Shown here piece after piece: positions 17,626-27,286 of a DNA stretch of 64,000 bases (position 1 is the first letter of the stretch; the number at the start of each line of letters is the position of its first letter). A program made the translations under genes and the position numbers. The notes beneath the pieces are model-generated. The model ran no database searches. It saw only the letters and a program-made list of their open reading frames with translations, and was not told the origin of the DNA. This stretch comes from an uncultured Agathobacter sp. (GTDB taxonomy: Bacteria > Bacillota > Clostridia > Lachnospirales > Lachnospiraceae): positions 186,001-250,000 of the forward strand of contig CAKRCS010000002.1 in assembly GCA_934307695.1 (NCBI GenBank), read 5' to 3'.

Positions 17626-17963
17626 TGGACTAGACGGGAGTCGAACCCGTGTCCAAAAACCAATTCCCTGTCCTTCTACGAGTGTAGTTTATCATTTGAC
17701 ATTCCCTCCGCCGCACGGGGACAAACACCCTTGCGGTTTTAGTAGCTTCATGTTACGCCCACCGGCTCAAAGCTTTGCCGGTGTCGTTTCTCACAAAGTC
17801 GAAGCCTGGGTCCTAAGGTGTGAGTGCCCTAGGTCAGACTGCTGCAACTAGGCAGCGTATGCTAAATTTTCGTTAGCGTTTAATTTTAATTTGGCCATTT
17901 AACGCATTACCATACGACTCGCTTCTCCAGCTGCATGATCCCTGTCGAAACCATTACTAGCCC
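17626..17963 (-). ncRNA. ssrA: Transfer-messenger RNA
   Basis: This 338-nt gene makes tmRNA, which with SmpB frees stalled ribosomes and tags the unfinished protein. The 5' end GGGCTAG pairs with 3' CTAGTCC as a 7-bp acceptor stem with one G-U pair, followed by discriminator A. The T-arm region reads GGGTTCGACTCCC, and the 5' domain has GGTTTCGACAGGG. The tag frame (17895-17848) reads AKLKLNANENLAYAA, then TAG. CCA is not encoded. A small hairpin CCACC-TATC-GGTGG lies at 17979-17992, between smpB and the 5' end. Confidence 0.95.
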
Positions 17964-18003
17964 TTATATATCTGCACCACCTATCGGTGGACTGCATTTA
18001 AAA

Positions 18004-18471
18004 TTACCCAAGGTTGCGAACCTTGAAATCCCGCTCCGCCTCGCGCTTTATATCCTTCTTTGCGATATCGGCACGCTTGTCATAGAGCTTCTTGCCCCGT
18101 GCGAGCGCTACCTCGACCTTGACGAGGCTTCCCTTAAAGTATACCTCAACCGGGACGATCGTGTAACCCTTTTGTGCGATTTTTCCGATCATCTTCTGGA
18201 TCTCTTTCTTGTGCATCAGAAGCTTCTTCGGGCGCAGCGGATCTTTGTTAAAGATATTGCCCTTCTCGTATGGGCTGATGTGCATACCGTAAAGGATCAC
18301 TTCCCCATTCTCGATATGGATAAATGCCTCCTTGATACTGCCCTTTCCCATCCGAAGGCTCTTGACCTCTGTTCCGGCAAGTGCGATACCGGCTTCGTAG
18401 GTCTCCTCCAAAAAGTAGTCATGATAGACCTTTTTGTTGTTGGCAATCAGTTTTTTTGTTTCCTTTGCCAT
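18004..18471 (-). CDS. smpB: SsrA-binding protein SmpB
   Basis: SmpB binds the tRNA-like end of tmRNA and brings it to the stalled ribosome. The 155-residue protein shows the family blocks [52 protein letters not shown] and the basic tail [21 protein letters not shown] 18471 is preceded by GGAGG at 8 nt; an upstream in-frame ATG at 18558 is unsupported. It ends about 40 nt before the tmRNA 5' end, the usual arrangement. Confidence 0.95.
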   Translation of the reverse strand: MAKETKKLIANNKKVYHDYFLEETYEAGIALAGTEVKSLRMGKGSIKEAFIHIENGEVILYGMHISPYEKGNIFNKDPLRPKKLLMHKKEIQKMIGKIAQKGYTIVPVEVYFKGSLVKVEVALARGKKLYDKRADIAKKDIKREAERDFKVRNLG

Positions 18472-18562
18472 TCCGGCATCCTCCTTCCCATCGGTTTGCC
18501 TGTATAGCATAGCCGATTCCACTGAAAAAATCAATAAACCGCTGGTTAATTTTCTCAAATTT

Positions 18563-19849
18563 TTATATCTGGCAGTTTTCTCTCTTTAGGATCTCAAACA
18601 TCTCTGCGATCCGGTAGTCGTAAGTGTGGTGCGCACATATCTTGCGGTATCCATTCTCTGCGATCGTGCGGCGCTCATCCTCATGCTCTAAATAATATCC
18701 GGCTTTTTTCAGGCAATCGTCAAAGCTCTCATAGACGGCCAGATCCCTGCCCGGCTCAAAAAGTGATGCGATCTCCGCCTGATAGTTGGTCAGAAGAAAG
18801 CCCTCACAGCCCATGATGTCAAACATCCGAAGTGGCAGTCCGGTGCGGATATTTCGCATCGTGACATTCAGGTTGATCCTGCTGTTGTAAAATACCTTCG
18901 GCATCTGCGTCCAGTAGTCCACGGTTCCCCGGTAATCGATCCCGGCGGCATCCGGCAATGATGCATCACTATATAACGCAACCGGAAAATGCCCGGACAG
19001 CAGTGTCAGCAGCTTCGTCCGCTCGATGTTGGCAAGCTTAAACCCAAGGTGTGTGACTGCAAACGCAAGCGGCAGCGAGGAAAAGGACTCCTTCGCTTTT
19101 TCAAAGGAAAGGCACGCTCCAAGCTTAAGTACGATATCATCCGTCAAAAGCTCCCCGATGACATCCTCCCCGTACACATCGGTCTGTGCGCGCAGTGCCG
19201 CGTCAAAATAGCCCTGCAGGTACGGTGTAAGCTCGCCCTTACATTTATCATATTCATTCTTCTTCGCATACATGCTCCCCACAAATGCGATCTCTGCACT
19301 ATATTTATGGGAGCTGCCCTCTGCATCCTGCATTTCTCCCGCGCTGCTTTCATTTGCAGTCTGCACCGCTCCTGTGCCGCTGCCATTCGCAGGCTGCGCC
19401 ATGTCCACACCGGATACGTTTGCAACACTTGATTTTCTCACGCGATCCATGCGGGCGACATTCGCCGCCAGCGGCAGATAGAACACCTTCGCGCCCAGCC
19501 GCTTGAACTCTGCATAATCCACGCGGTCAAACACAAAAATCCAGTTGCAGGCGTTGAACACGGAATTGTTATGCATCGTAAGCAGCCTGCTGTCACACAG
19601 CCATGAAATGTATGGCACGCCTGCTCGCTCGCAGGCATTGGAGAGGATTGTAAAGTAGTTGATCGAAAAGACAAAATCGAACGAATCCTCCCGCAGAAGC
19701 CGGACAACCTTTTCCTCAAATACGTTGTCCTCGTCCATGCTCTTATAGGCAAGGTCAAAGAATGTCAGCTCGATTCCGGCATTCTGCAGTGCCTCTTCCA
19801 CGTCTCTCTGATTATATGCTTTCCACCGGTATACCAGTGCTTTCTTCAT
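18563..19849 (-). CDS. DUF3880-type glycosyltransferase-like protein
   Basis: The 428-residue cytoplasmic protein has an N-terminal DUF3880-like half ([20 protein letters not shown], then SWLCDSRLL and [18 protein letters not shown]) and a C-terminal glycosyltransferase-1-like part ([38 protein letters not shown]). Such proteins resemble CgeB and flagellin or spore-coat glycosylation enzymes; the sugar and acceptor are unknown. Residues 138-182 form a low-complexity Gly/Ser/Ala insert with three imperfect ten-residue repeats. The ATG (GAGGGGG six bases upstream) lies 38 bp inside rnr, so translation is probably coupled. Confidence 0.7.
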   Translation of the reverse strand: MKKALVYRWKAYNQRDVEEALQNAGIELTFFDLAYKSMDEDNVFEEKVVRLLREDSFDFVFSINYFTILSNACERAGVPYISWLCDSRLLTMHNNSVFNACNWIFVFDRVDYAEFKRLGAKVFYLPLAANVARMDRVRKSSVANVSGVDMAQPANGSGTGAVQTANESSAGEMQDAEGSSHKYSAEIAFVGSMYAKKNEYDKCKGELTPYLQGYFDAALRAQTDVYGEDVIGELLTDDIVLKLGACLSFEKAKESFSSLPLAFAVTHLGFKLANIERTKLLTLLSGHFPVALYSDASLPDAAGIDYRGTVDYWTQMPKVFYNSRINLNVTMRNIRTGLPLRMFDIMGCEGFLLTNYQAEIASLFEPGRDLAVYESFDDCLKKAGYYLEHEDERRTIAENGYRKICAHHTYDYRIAEMFEILKRENCQI

Positions 19850-21986
19850 CTGTATCCCCCTCTGCTGCGATTGAAAAATCAATCGTCCGCATCAGCCGGT
19901 CTGCCTGTTCTACCCGCACGCGGATGCGCTGTCCGAGCTTGTACCGCCGGTTGGTTGCCTGACCGACCAGCTCATAGGAATCCTCGTAATACTCATAGAA
20001 ATCATCCGTAAGCGAGGTGACACGCACAAGTCCTTCCACCGTGTTTGCCAGCTCCACGAAAAATCCCCATTCTGTCACGCCGGAGATCACACCGGAAAAT
20101 ACCTCCCCGATATGCCCCTCCATGTATTCAACCTTCTTCTGCTTGATGGTCTCACGCTCTGCCTCATCGGCACGCCGCTCCATCTCGCTGGTGTGCTTTG
20201 CCACCTCCGGAAGGATTGCCTCATAGTGTGTTCTGCGCGCCTCATTGAAACGCCCGCGCAGATTTTCCTTGATGATCCTGTGGATCTGCAGATCCGGATA
20301 ACGACGGATCGGCGAAGTAAAATGGCAATAATAGTTGGCAGCAAGCCCGAAGTGTCCCGAACAGATCGGCGAATAACGCGCCTGCTTCATGGAGCGCAGT
20401 GTCAGACGGCTGATCAGCCCCTCCTGATCGGTTCCCTCGATCTTTTCCAGCAGCTTCTGCAGCTCCTTCGGGTGTACCTCATCGCTTCCAATGTGAATGG
20501 AATATCCAAAGTTATTGATGAACGTGGAAAGCTTGTGGATCTTCTCACTGTCCGGCTTCTCATGTGTCCGGTACAAAAACGGTGCGTCCTGCCAGAAGTA
20601 ATCCTGTGCAACCGTCTCGTTGGCGATCAGCATAAAGTCCTCGATGATCTTCGTTGCGACATTGCGCTCGTAAGGCTTGATCGCAACAGGGACTCCCTGC
20701 TCATCCAGAACCACCTTCGTCTCCGGGAAATCAAAGTCGATCGCACCGCGCTTCATGCGCTTTTTCCGCAAAATAGTAGAAAGCGTCTCCATGCGCAAAA
20801 ACATCGGAACCAGCTCCTCATACTCTGCGATCGTTGCCGCGTCATGGTCTGCAAGGATCTTCTTCACGTTGGTGTAGGACATCCTTCGATCCACGCAGAT
20901 GACCGTCTCCGCAATCTCATGGTCAATGACCTCCCCCTTTGGATTTATGGTCATGATACAGCTTAGCGCCAGCCGGTTCTCCCCCGCATTCAAAGAGCAG
21001 ATACCATTGGAAAGTGCGTGTGGCAGCATCGGGATCACCCGGTCTACCAGATACACGGAAGTGCCGCGCTTTAACGCCTCCACATCCAGTGCGCTATGCT
21101 CCTGCACATAGTTCGTCACATCGGCAATGTGTACGCCAAGCACATAATTGTCGCCATCCATCGTGAGCGAAACCGCATCGTCAAGATCCTTGGCATCCTC
21201 CCCATCGATCGTCACCATCTGCCAGTCGCGCAGATCCTTGCGCCCCGCCATATCGGCGCTGCTCACCTCATGTGCGACGTTCTCCACCTGATGCATGATC
21301 TTCTCGGAGAACTCGACCGGAAGCCCATAAGCCCTTACGATGGACAAAATATCCACCCCCGGATCATTGATATGCCCTAGGATCTCAACCACCTTGCCCT
21401 CCGGGTTCTTGCCGTTGGCACCGTAGTTCGTGATCTCCACCACAACCTTATGTCCGCTTACCGCGCCCTTTGAGCGCTCCTGCGGGATAAAAATATCCTT
21501 GGCAAACTTCGTATTGTCCGGCACGCCAAAGCCAAAGGTCTTGCTCTGCTCATAGGTGCAGACCACCTGTTTCATGCCGCGCTCTACGATCTTTACGACC
21601 GCTCCCTCACGCCGTCTTCCGGTTGTTGCCGGAGAGACAATGACCTCGACCGTATCCATGTGCATCGCGCCGTTTACCTTGGTTTCCGGAATGAAAATGT
21701 CCTCGCTCTCATCCGGGATCGTGACAAAGCCAAAGCCCTTCGGGTGCGCTGTAAAAGTGCCGGTCAGACGCTTCTCCTCACCCTTGGTATACTTGCCCCG
21801 CTTGGACAATACGATCTTGCCCTCCTGCTGCAGCTCTAAAAGGATACGCTCCAGCTGCGGTCTGTCCTCATGCGTCACCGCGAGCATGATCGCAAGCTCT
21901 TTGATTTTCATCGGCACATAGACATCCGAGCAGATAAAATCATATACTTTTTTCTTTCTTACCTCATATTGTTCCAGTTCGCTCAT
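19812..21986 (-). CDS. rnr: Ribonuclease R
   Basis: RNase R is a processive 3'-5' exoribonuclease that degrades structured RNA and works with tmRNA-SmpB on non-stop messages. The 724-residue protein has an N-terminal winged helix, cold-shock domains (GTFTAHPKGFGFVTIPDE and a second near 140-220), the RNB catalytic domain with DGEDAKDLDDAVSLT holding the Mg-binding aspartates, and a C-terminal S1 domain (GEVFSGVISGVTEWGFFVEL). GGAGA supports the start. secG lies upstream, smpB and tmRNA downstream. Confidence 0.96.
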   Translation of the reverse strand: MSELEQYEVRKKKVYDFICSDVYVPMKIKELAIMLAVTHEDRPQLERILLELQQEGKIVLSKRGKYTKGEEKRLTGTFTAHPKGFGFVTIPDESEDIFIPETKVNGAMHMDTVEVIVSPATTGRRREGAVVKIVERGMKQVVCTYEQSKTFGFGVPDNTKFAKDIFIPQERSKGAVSGHKVVVEITNYGANGKNPEGKVVEILGHINDPGVDILSIVRAYGLPVEFSEKIMHQVENVAHEVSSADMAGRKDLRDWQMVTIDGEDAKDLDDAVSLTMDGDNYVLGVHIADVTNYVQEHSALDVEALKRGTSVYLVDRVIPMLPHALSNGICSLNAGENRLALSCIMTINPKGEVIDHEIAETVICVDRRMSYTNVKKILADHDAATIAEYEELVPMFLRMETLSTILRKKRMKRGAIDFDFPETKVVLDEQGVPVAIKPYERNVATKIIEDFMLIANETVAQDYFWQDAPFLYRTHEKPDSEKIHKLSTFINNFGYSIHIGSDEVHPKELQKLLEKIEGTDQEGLISRLTLRSMKQARYSPICSGHFGLAANYYCHFTSPIRRYPDLQIHRIIKENLRGRFNEARRTHYEAILPEVAKHTSEMERRADEAERETIKQKKVEYMEGHIGEVFSGVISGVTEWGFFVELANTVEGLVRVTSLTDDFYEYYEDSYELVGQATNRRYKLGQRIRVRVEQADRLMRTIDFSIAAEGDTDEESTGIPVESI

Positions 21987-22095
21987 ATCTTCTCCTATAA
22001 CCTAAGAAGCCATCGTGACATTTCACCTTAAATAGTCATCCTGCAGCTCTCCGTTCTCCTGTTTCACACATGGCACCAAGAGTCAATTCGCGCAG

Positions 22096-22128
22096 AAAAA
22101 AAGACTGCCGAGCGATCGACAGTCTTTT
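22096..22128 (-). terminator. Terminator after secG
   Basis: On the minus strand AAAAGACTG and CAGTCTTTT form a 9-bp stem (22120-22128 with 22099-22107) with extra internal CG pairs, followed by TTTTTTT. It starts 8 nt after the secG stop. rnr must be read by read-through or by its own promoter, which I could not identify. Confidence 0.75.
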
Positions 22129-22135
22129 GTGGATT

Positions 22136-22375
22136 CTACCAAATACCCATATTAAGCAGCACTGCTATTACCAAGAACAGGATAACGGCGATTCTGGTAA
22201 GCTTAACAAGAATTCCTTCCATTGAACGTCCCTTGTTCTTGCCCCAGTAAGTGTCTGCGGCACCACTGATTGCGCCAAGTCCTGCGGACTTGCCTTCCTG
22301 CATCAGGATAACTACTGTAATCACTACGCTGATAATAATAAAGATTATTGTTAAAATCGTCTTTAAAACTGCCAC
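22136..22375 (-). CDS. secG: Preprotein translocase subunit SecG
   Basis: SecG is the small accessory subunit of the SecYEG export channel. The 79-residue protein has two membrane segments (about 3-24 and 57-77) around the conserved loop MQEGKSAGLGAISGAADTYW. The start codon is GTG at 22375, supported by AGGAGG eight bases upstream. It heads the secG-rnr-smpB-ssrA neighbourhood that is conserved in many Firmicutes. Confidence 0.95.
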   Translation of the reverse strand: MAVLKTILTIIFIIISVVITVVILMQEGKSAGLGAISGAADTYWGKNKGRSMEGILVKLTRIAVILFLVIAVLLNMGIW

Positions 22376-22413
22376 GATTCACACCTCCTATTGTAAGCTC
22401 AATAACTTAAAAT

Positions 22414-22442
22414 AGTATAGCATATCCCAAATGTCATTTCAA
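22414..22442 (-). promoter_or_regulatory. Promoter of secG
   Basis: On the minus strand TTGAAA (22442-22437) and TATACT (22419-22414) are separated by 17 bp. The transcription start would be near 22407, about 32 nt before the GTG start of secG. Confidence 0.65.
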
Positions 22443-22453
22443 GCCCTTTTTCA

Positions 22454-22873
22454 TTATAACATTGAAGTACAGTTCGGGCATCTTGTTGCAGCCACCGCGA
22501 TCTTGGTCTTGCAATATGGACATTCCTTTTCGGTCGGTGCCGCCGGCTCCTCCTTCTTCTCAAAGCGTGCGCCTGCCGCATTGATCGCTTTGATGATGGA
22601 AAAGACGATAAACGCCATGATCAGGAAGTTGATAACCGCGGTAATGAAATTGCCGTAGGTCAGTGTCACCTCGCCGCCTCCAAGCGCCGGGATCGTCACT
22701 GCAAGCTGGTCAAAATTCATTCCTCCAAAGATTCCAAGGATCGGGTTGATGATATCATTGACTAATGAGTTGACAATACTCGTAAATGCACCGCCGATGA
22801 TAATACCGACTGCCATATCCATCACGTTGCCCCGGCTGATAAACTTCTTAAACTCCGCCATAAACTTCTTCAT
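22454..22873 (-). CDS. mscL: Large-conductance mechanosensitive channel with C-terminal zinc ribbon
   Basis: MscL opens under membrane tension to release solutes during osmotic downshock. Residues 1-100 are a normal MscL with the amphipathic start KKFMAEFKKFISRGNV, first membrane helix DMAVGIIIGGAFTSIVNSLV and second helix about 76-98. Instead of the usual short helical tail, residues 118-135 carry two CxxC pairs (C118, C121, C132, C135), a probable zinc ribbon on the cytoplasmic side. It stands between eno and secG as a separate small gene. Confidence 0.92.
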   Translation of the reverse strand: MKKFMAEFKKFISRGNVMDMAVGIIIGGAFTSIVNSLVNDIINPILGIFGGMNFDQLAVTIPALGGGEVTLTYGNFITAVINFLIMAFIVFSIIKAINAAGARFEKKEEPAAPTEKECPYCKTKIAVAATRCPNCTSML

Positions 22874-22935
22874 ACTGCTTTCTCCTTCGTATCGGATATA
22901 CCCTTTTTATCACACTTATAAATTATAGCGGAAGT

Positions 22936-24204
22936 TTACGATTTTGCAACGGTTTCTTCGATACGGAGCAGCTCATTGTACTTGGCGGTGCGCTCTGCCC
23001 TGCACGGTGCGCCGCACTTGATCCAGCCGGCATTGACCGCGACCGCAAGATTGGCGATAAAGCTGTCCTCCGTCTCCCCGGAGCGGTGGGAAATGACCGC
23101 CTTATACCCTGCCATCTGGCACATGGAAATCGCGTCCATCGCCTCGGTGAGCGTTCCGATCTGGTTGACCTTGACCAGCACCGCATTTGCCACCTTAAGA
23201 TCAATTCCGCAGCGGATGCGCTTCGTGTTCGTGACAAAAAGATCGTCCCCGACCAGCATCACCTTGTCTCCGAGCCGCCTGGTCAGCTCCTGCCAGCCTT
23301 CCCAGTCGTTCTCCTGCAGTCCGTCCTCAATGGAAACCAGCGGATAATTGTGTACCAGCTCCTCGTACAAGCCGATCATCTCCTCGGTACTTCGGCTGAC
23401 ACCCTCACCGGGGAACACATAGACATCCCTTGCCTCGTCGTACAGCTCGCTCGATGCGGCATCCATCGCAAAGACGACATCCTCACCAAGCCGGTAGCCC
23501 GCCTTGTCCACCGCCTTTGCAAGGTACGCAAACACCTCTCTCGCCGTCGTAAGATCCGGCGCGAAACCACCCTCGTCACCGACTGCGGTAGACATGTGAT
23601 CCTCCTCCAATATCTTCTTCAAAAAGTGATAGACCTCCGCTCCCATGCGCAGCGCATCACAGAAGCTGTCCGCCTTCGGCACGATCATGAACTCCTGAAA
23701 ATCCAGACGGTTTTTGGCGTGTACGCCGCCGTTGATCACATTCATCATCGGGCGTGGAAGGATCTTTGCGTTCATTCCTCCGATATAGCGGTATAACGGA
23801 AGCTGCATTGCCTCCGCCGCGCACTTGGCACATGCCAGTGATACGCCAAGCAGCGCGTTTGCGCCGAGATTTCCCTTGTTGTCGGTTCCGTCAAGCCCGA
23901 TCAGCCTGCGGTCGATTGCGACCTGATCAAGCACATTCATTCCGATGAGCTCATTCCGGATCCTGTTGTTGATGTGTTCGACGACCTTCTGCACGCCAAG
24001 TCCGAAATACTTTTTGTCCCCGTCGCGAAGCTCGATTGCCTCAAACTGCCCGGTGCTTGCGCCGGACGGGACAGATTCCCTTCCGGTATATTTCCTGCCG
24101 GTCGTTTCTGTTTCTGCGGTCACCTCCACCTCGACCGTCGGATTTCCTCTCGAATCCAAGATTTCTCTTCCGTGTATATCAATGATTTTCATACATAAAG
24201 ACAT
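22936..24204 (-). CDS. eno: Enolase
   Basis: Enolase converts 2-phosphoglycerate to phosphoenolpyruvate. The 422-residue protein has the N-terminal [18 protein letters not shown], the lid loop [13 protein letters not shown], metal and catalytic parts around [14 protein letters not shown] and VGDDLFVTN, and the signature region [19 protein letters not shown]. Start 24204 is supported by GGGAGGT six bases upstream; MKIIDI begins four codons later. That ribosome-binding site lies in the 3' arm of a hairpin that also looks like the purB terminator. Confidence 0.96.
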   Translation of the reverse strand: MSLCMKIIDIHGREILDSRGNPTVEVEVTAETETTGRKYTGRESVPSGASTGQFEAIELRDGDKKYFGLGVQKVVEHINNRIRNELIGMNVLDQVAIDRRLIGLDGTDNKGNLGANALLGVSLACAKCAAEAMQLPLYRYIGGMNAKILPRPMMNVINGGVHAKNRLDFQEFMIVPKADSFCDALRMGAEVYHFLKKILEEDHMSTAVGDEGGFAPDLTTAREVFAYLAKAVDKAGYRLGEDVVFAMDAASSELYDEARDVYVFPGEGVSRSTEEMIGLYEELVHNYPLVSIEDGLQENDWEGWQELTRRLGDKVMLVGDDLFVTNTKRIRCGIDLKVANAVLVKVNQIGTLTEAMDAISMCQMAGYKAVISHRSGETEDSFIANLAVAVNAGWIKCGAPCRAERTAKYNELLRIEETVAKS

Positions 24205-24251
24205 AAAAAGACCTCCCTTTGTTTTCAGTTAGAATAACCGGGGAGGTCTTT
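24205..24251 (-). promoter_or_regulatory. Terminator-like hairpin that contains the eno ribosome-binding site
   Basis: On the minus strand AAAGACCTCCC (24251-24241) pairs with GGGAGGTCTTT (24217-24207) as a perfect 11-bp stem across a 23-nt loop, and the T-run ends in the eno ATG. It begins 22 nt after the purB stop. The 3' arm holds the eno Shine-Dalgarno GGGAGGT. It could end the purB transcript, hide the eno site, or both. Confidence 0.6.
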
Positions 24252-24272
24252 CTTTATGCGTTTTTTATTCTT

Positions 24273-25724
24273 TTATACGTTGATTTCCGCTTTTACGCCA
24301 AGCTCGGCTTTGTTCGCAGCAAGAACCGGGGAAACGACATCACGCAGATATACTTCCACCTGACGCGGAGCACGTCCCACATAAAGCTCCGGCTTTAGTG
24401 TCTCCTCGATCTGTTCCTTGGTCAGACCGAAGGAAGCGTCTGCGGCGATCAGATCCACAAGGTTGTTGTCCTTGCCCTCTTCCTTTACCGTCTTGCCGGC
24501 TTCCATGGAAAGCTGGCGGATCTTCTCATGCAGCTCCTGACGGTTGCCGCCGTTCTTAACGGCATCCATCATGATGTTCTCCGTTGCCATGAACGGGATC
24601 TCGCTCATGAACTGCTTGCGGATTACCTTCGGGTAAACTACCAGTCCGTCCACGACGTTCAGGCACAGATCCAGGATTCCGTCGATTGCCAGGAAGCCCT
24701 CCGGAATGGAAAGGCGCTTGTTTGCAGAATCATCCAGTGTCCGCTCAAACCACTGTGTTGCGGATGTGATTGCCGGATTTAAGGCATCGATCATGACATA
24801 GCGTGAAAGGGATGCGATACGCTCGCTGCGCATCGGATTTCTCTTGTATGCCATTGCGGATGAACCGATCTGGTTCTTCTCAAACGGTTCCTCCACCTGC
24901 TTTAAGTGCTGTAACAGACGGATATCATTTGACATCTTGTGGGCGCTTGCTGCGATTCCCGCAAGCACGTTTGCCACGCGCGTGTCTACCTTTCTGGAAT
25001 AGGTCTGTCCGGATACCGGATAGCAGGCATCAAAGCCCATCTTCTTTGCGATCATCGGATCGATCTTGTCGATCGTCTCATTGTCTCCGTCAAACAGCTC
25101 CAAAAAGCTTGCCTGTGTTCCGGTCGTTCCCTTAGAACCAAGAAGCTTTAAGCTGCCTGCCACATACTCAAGATCCTCAAGATCCATCATAAACTCATTC
25201 AGCCACAGTGTCGCACGCTTTCCTACCGTGGTCGGCTGTGCCGGCTGGAAATGGGTAAACGCCAGTGTCGGAAGGTCCTTATACTTCTCTGCGAAAGCGG
25301 CAAGCTCCGCGATGACATTGACCAGCTTTTTGTGAACCAGCCTAAGTGCTTCGCGCATGACAATGATGTCCGTGTTGTCGCCTACATAGCAGGAGGTCGC
25401 TCCAAGGTGGATGATGCCTGCTGCCTTCGGGCACTGCTGTCCATAAGCATACACATGGCTCATGACATCATGGCGCACCAGCTTCTCGCGCTCCTTTGCA
25501 ACATCGTAATTGATGTCGTTCACATGTGCCTTCAGCTCGTCAACCATCTCCTGGGTGATGACCGGCTTGCCGTTCTCGGAAAGTCCAAGCTCCATCTCTG
25601 TCTCTGCAAGGGCGATCCAGAGCTTTCTCCAGGTGGAAAACTTCATATCCGCAGAAAAAATATACTGCATCTCCTTGCTGGCATAGCGCTCGGAAAGCGG
25701 ACTGCTGTAACAATCTGTACTCAT
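24273..25724 (-). CDS. purB: Adenylosuccinate lyase
   Basis: PurB removes fumarate from SAICAR and from adenylosuccinate in purine synthesis. The 483-residue protein belongs to the fumarase/aspartase superfamily; GSSAMAYKRNPMRSERI carries the mobile signature loop with the catalytic serine, and TSCYVGDNTDI and THFQPAQPTTVGKR are the other active-site regions. It follows purF by 15 nt and probably shares its message. A hairpin overlapping the eno start follows. Confidence 0.96.
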   Translation of the reverse strand: MSTDCYSSPLSERYASKEMQYIFSADMKFSTWRKLWIALAETEMELGLSENGKPVITQEMVDELKAHVNDINYDVAKEREKLVRHDVMSHVYAYGQQCPKAAGIIHLGATSCYVGDNTDIIVMREALRLVHKKLVNVIAELAAFAEKYKDLPTLAFTHFQPAQPTTVGKRATLWLNEFMMDLEDLEYVAGSLKLLGSKGTTGTQASFLELFDGDNETIDKIDPMIAKKMGFDACYPVSGQTYSRKVDTRVANVLAGIAASAHKMSNDIRLLQHLKQVEEPFEKNQIGSSAMAYKRNPMRSERIASLSRYVMIDALNPAITSATQWFERTLDDSANKRLSIPEGFLAIDGILDLCLNVVDGLVVYPKVIRKQFMSEIPFMATENIMMDAVKNGGNRQELHEKIRQLSMEAGKTVKEEGKDNNLVDLIAADASFGLTKEQIEETLKPELYVGRAPRQVEVYLRDVVSPVLAANKAELGVKAEINV

Positions 25725-25739
25725 TTTATTTTCTCCTTA

Positions 25740-27224
25740 TCAGCGATTGATGATGCGACGTTCGAGGTCGATTTCCTTGTCAAAATATTCGCCCCGGATG
25801 TCTTCTTTCGGTGGTTCCATTGGATAGTTGCCGTTAAAGCAGCCTTTGCAGATCGGCAGTCCGTCCACCATCTCCGGCAGACGTTCGATTGCGAGATACC
25901 CCAGAGAGTCTGCGCCGATGATCTTGCGTATCTCCTCTATGCTGCGGTTATACGCAATAAGCTGCTCTCTTGCAGGGATATCTGTGCCAAAATAGCACGG
26001 CCACAAAAATGGCGGGGAGCTGATGCGCACATGCACTTCCTTCGCGCCTGCGTCCCTTAACATTCTTACGATACGGTCAGAAGTGGTTCCCCGGACGATA
26101 GAGTCATCGATCATGATGACGCGCTTGCCGACAACCGCCTCCTTTAATACATTCAGCTTGATCTGCACGCTCGACTCACGGCTGGACTGCTTCGGCTTGA
26201 TGAAGGTTCTTCCCACATAGCCGTTCTTGACAAAGGCTGTTCCGTATGGGATGCCCGATTCCAGCGAATAGCCGAGTGCCGCCGCATTACCGGACTCCGG
26301 GACTCCCGTCACGATATCTGCCTCGACCGGCGAATCCATTGCAAGGAACCGCCCTGCCTTAATCCGGCTTGCATATACACTCTCCCCGTCAAAATGGCTG
26401 TCCGGTCTTGCAAAATAGATATACTCAAAAACACATCTTGCCTGCTGCTCCTTCGGGATTGCCATCGAACAATCTGATTCGATTCCATCCGGTGTGATCG
26501 CAACGACCTCCCCCGGAAGCACATCCCGTACAAAGGTTGCGCCTATGGTGTCAAGCGCACAGGTCTCTGAGGTCACGATATAGGCATTGTCGCGCTTGCC
26601 GATGCAAAGCGGCTTAAAGCCATACGGATCCCTTGCGGCGATCAGCTTTCTCGGACTTGCCACAACGAGCGCATACGCGCCCTTCAGCTTCATGCAGGCA
26701 CGCCGTACCGCTTCCTCCGCCGTCTTGGAATTTAGGCGTTCTCTCGCGATATGGTATGCGATGACCTCCGAGTCGATGGTCGTCTGGAAAATAGCGCCCG
26801 TGTACTCTAGCTCCCGTCTTAACTCATTGGCATTGATCAGATTACCGTTGTGCGCCATCGCAAGTGTTCCCTTTACATAGTTGAGCACCAATGGCTGCGC
26901 ATTCTCTCTTGTGGAAGATCCTGCGGTCGAATAACGGACATGTCCGACACCGATATCACCCTTCATACGCTCCAGATGCTCCGGCGTGAACACTTCGTTG
27001 ACCAGTCCCATGCCCTTGTGGGAGATCATGTTGCCCCGCGGTCCGTTGGTATCACTGACAGCGATGCCGCAGCTCTCCTGTCCACGGTGCTGCAACGCGA
27101 ACAACCCGTAGTAAATGGTGGACGCGACATCTCCTCCATCAAAATCATACATTCCGAATACGCCGCATTCCTCATGCAGCGCATCCTCATCTACAAAGCA
27201 ATCAAAAACTTCATCCTGTTTCAT
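25740..27224 (-). CDS. purF: Amidophosphoribosyltransferase
   Basis: PurF makes phosphoribosylamine from PRPP and glutamine, the committed step of purine synthesis. The product is 494 residues. A short propeptide (1-19) precedes Cys20 of CGVFGMY, the N-terminal nucleophile of the glutaminase domain after processing. LFALQHRGQESCGIAV and the PRPP-binding loop VIMIDDSIVRGTTSDRIV are intact, and late cysteines (PICKGCF) suggest an Fe-S cluster as in Bacillus PurF. ATG 27224 is preceded by AAAGGAG; the ATG at 27242 overlaps that site and is less likely. Confidence 0.95.
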   Translation of the reverse strand: MKQDEVFDCFVDEDALHEECGVFGMYDFDGGDVASTIYYGLFALQHRGQESCGIAVSDTNGPRGNMISHKGMGLVNEVFTPEHLERMKGDIGVGHVRYSTAGSSTRENAQPLVLNYVKGTLAMAHNGNLINANELRRELEYTGAIFQTTIDSEVIAYHIARERLNSKTAEEAVRRACMKLKGAYALVVASPRKLIAARDPYGFKPLCIGKRDNAYIVTSETCALDTIGATFVRDVLPGEVVAITPDGIESDCSMAIPKEQQARCVFEYIYFARPDSHFDGESVYASRIKAGRFLAMDSPVEADIVTGVPESGNAAALGYSLESGIPYGTAFVKNGYVGRTFIKPKQSSRESSVQIKLNVLKEAVVGKRVIMIDDSIVRGTTSDRIVRMLRDAGAKEVHVRISSPPFLWPCYFGTDIPAREQLIAYNRSIEEIRKIIGADSLGYLAIERLPEMVDGLPICKGCFNGNYPMEPPKEDIRGEYFDKEIDLERRIINR

Positions 27225-27286
27225 CTGTCTCTCCTTTGACATTTTTACGCACTTTTGTGCTAATCCCCTTAGTCAAAGAAAATCGG

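Noticed and set aside
17609-17851. Plus-strand frame of 80 codons with an apparent T-arm-like sequence
   Set aside because: The sequence is the antisense of the tmRNA gene; the GTTCGA motif belongs to the tmRNA T-arm, not to a separate tRNA or protein.
20112-20966. Plus-strand frame of 284 codons opposite rnr
   Set aside because: Antisense shadow of the RNB domain region of RNase R.
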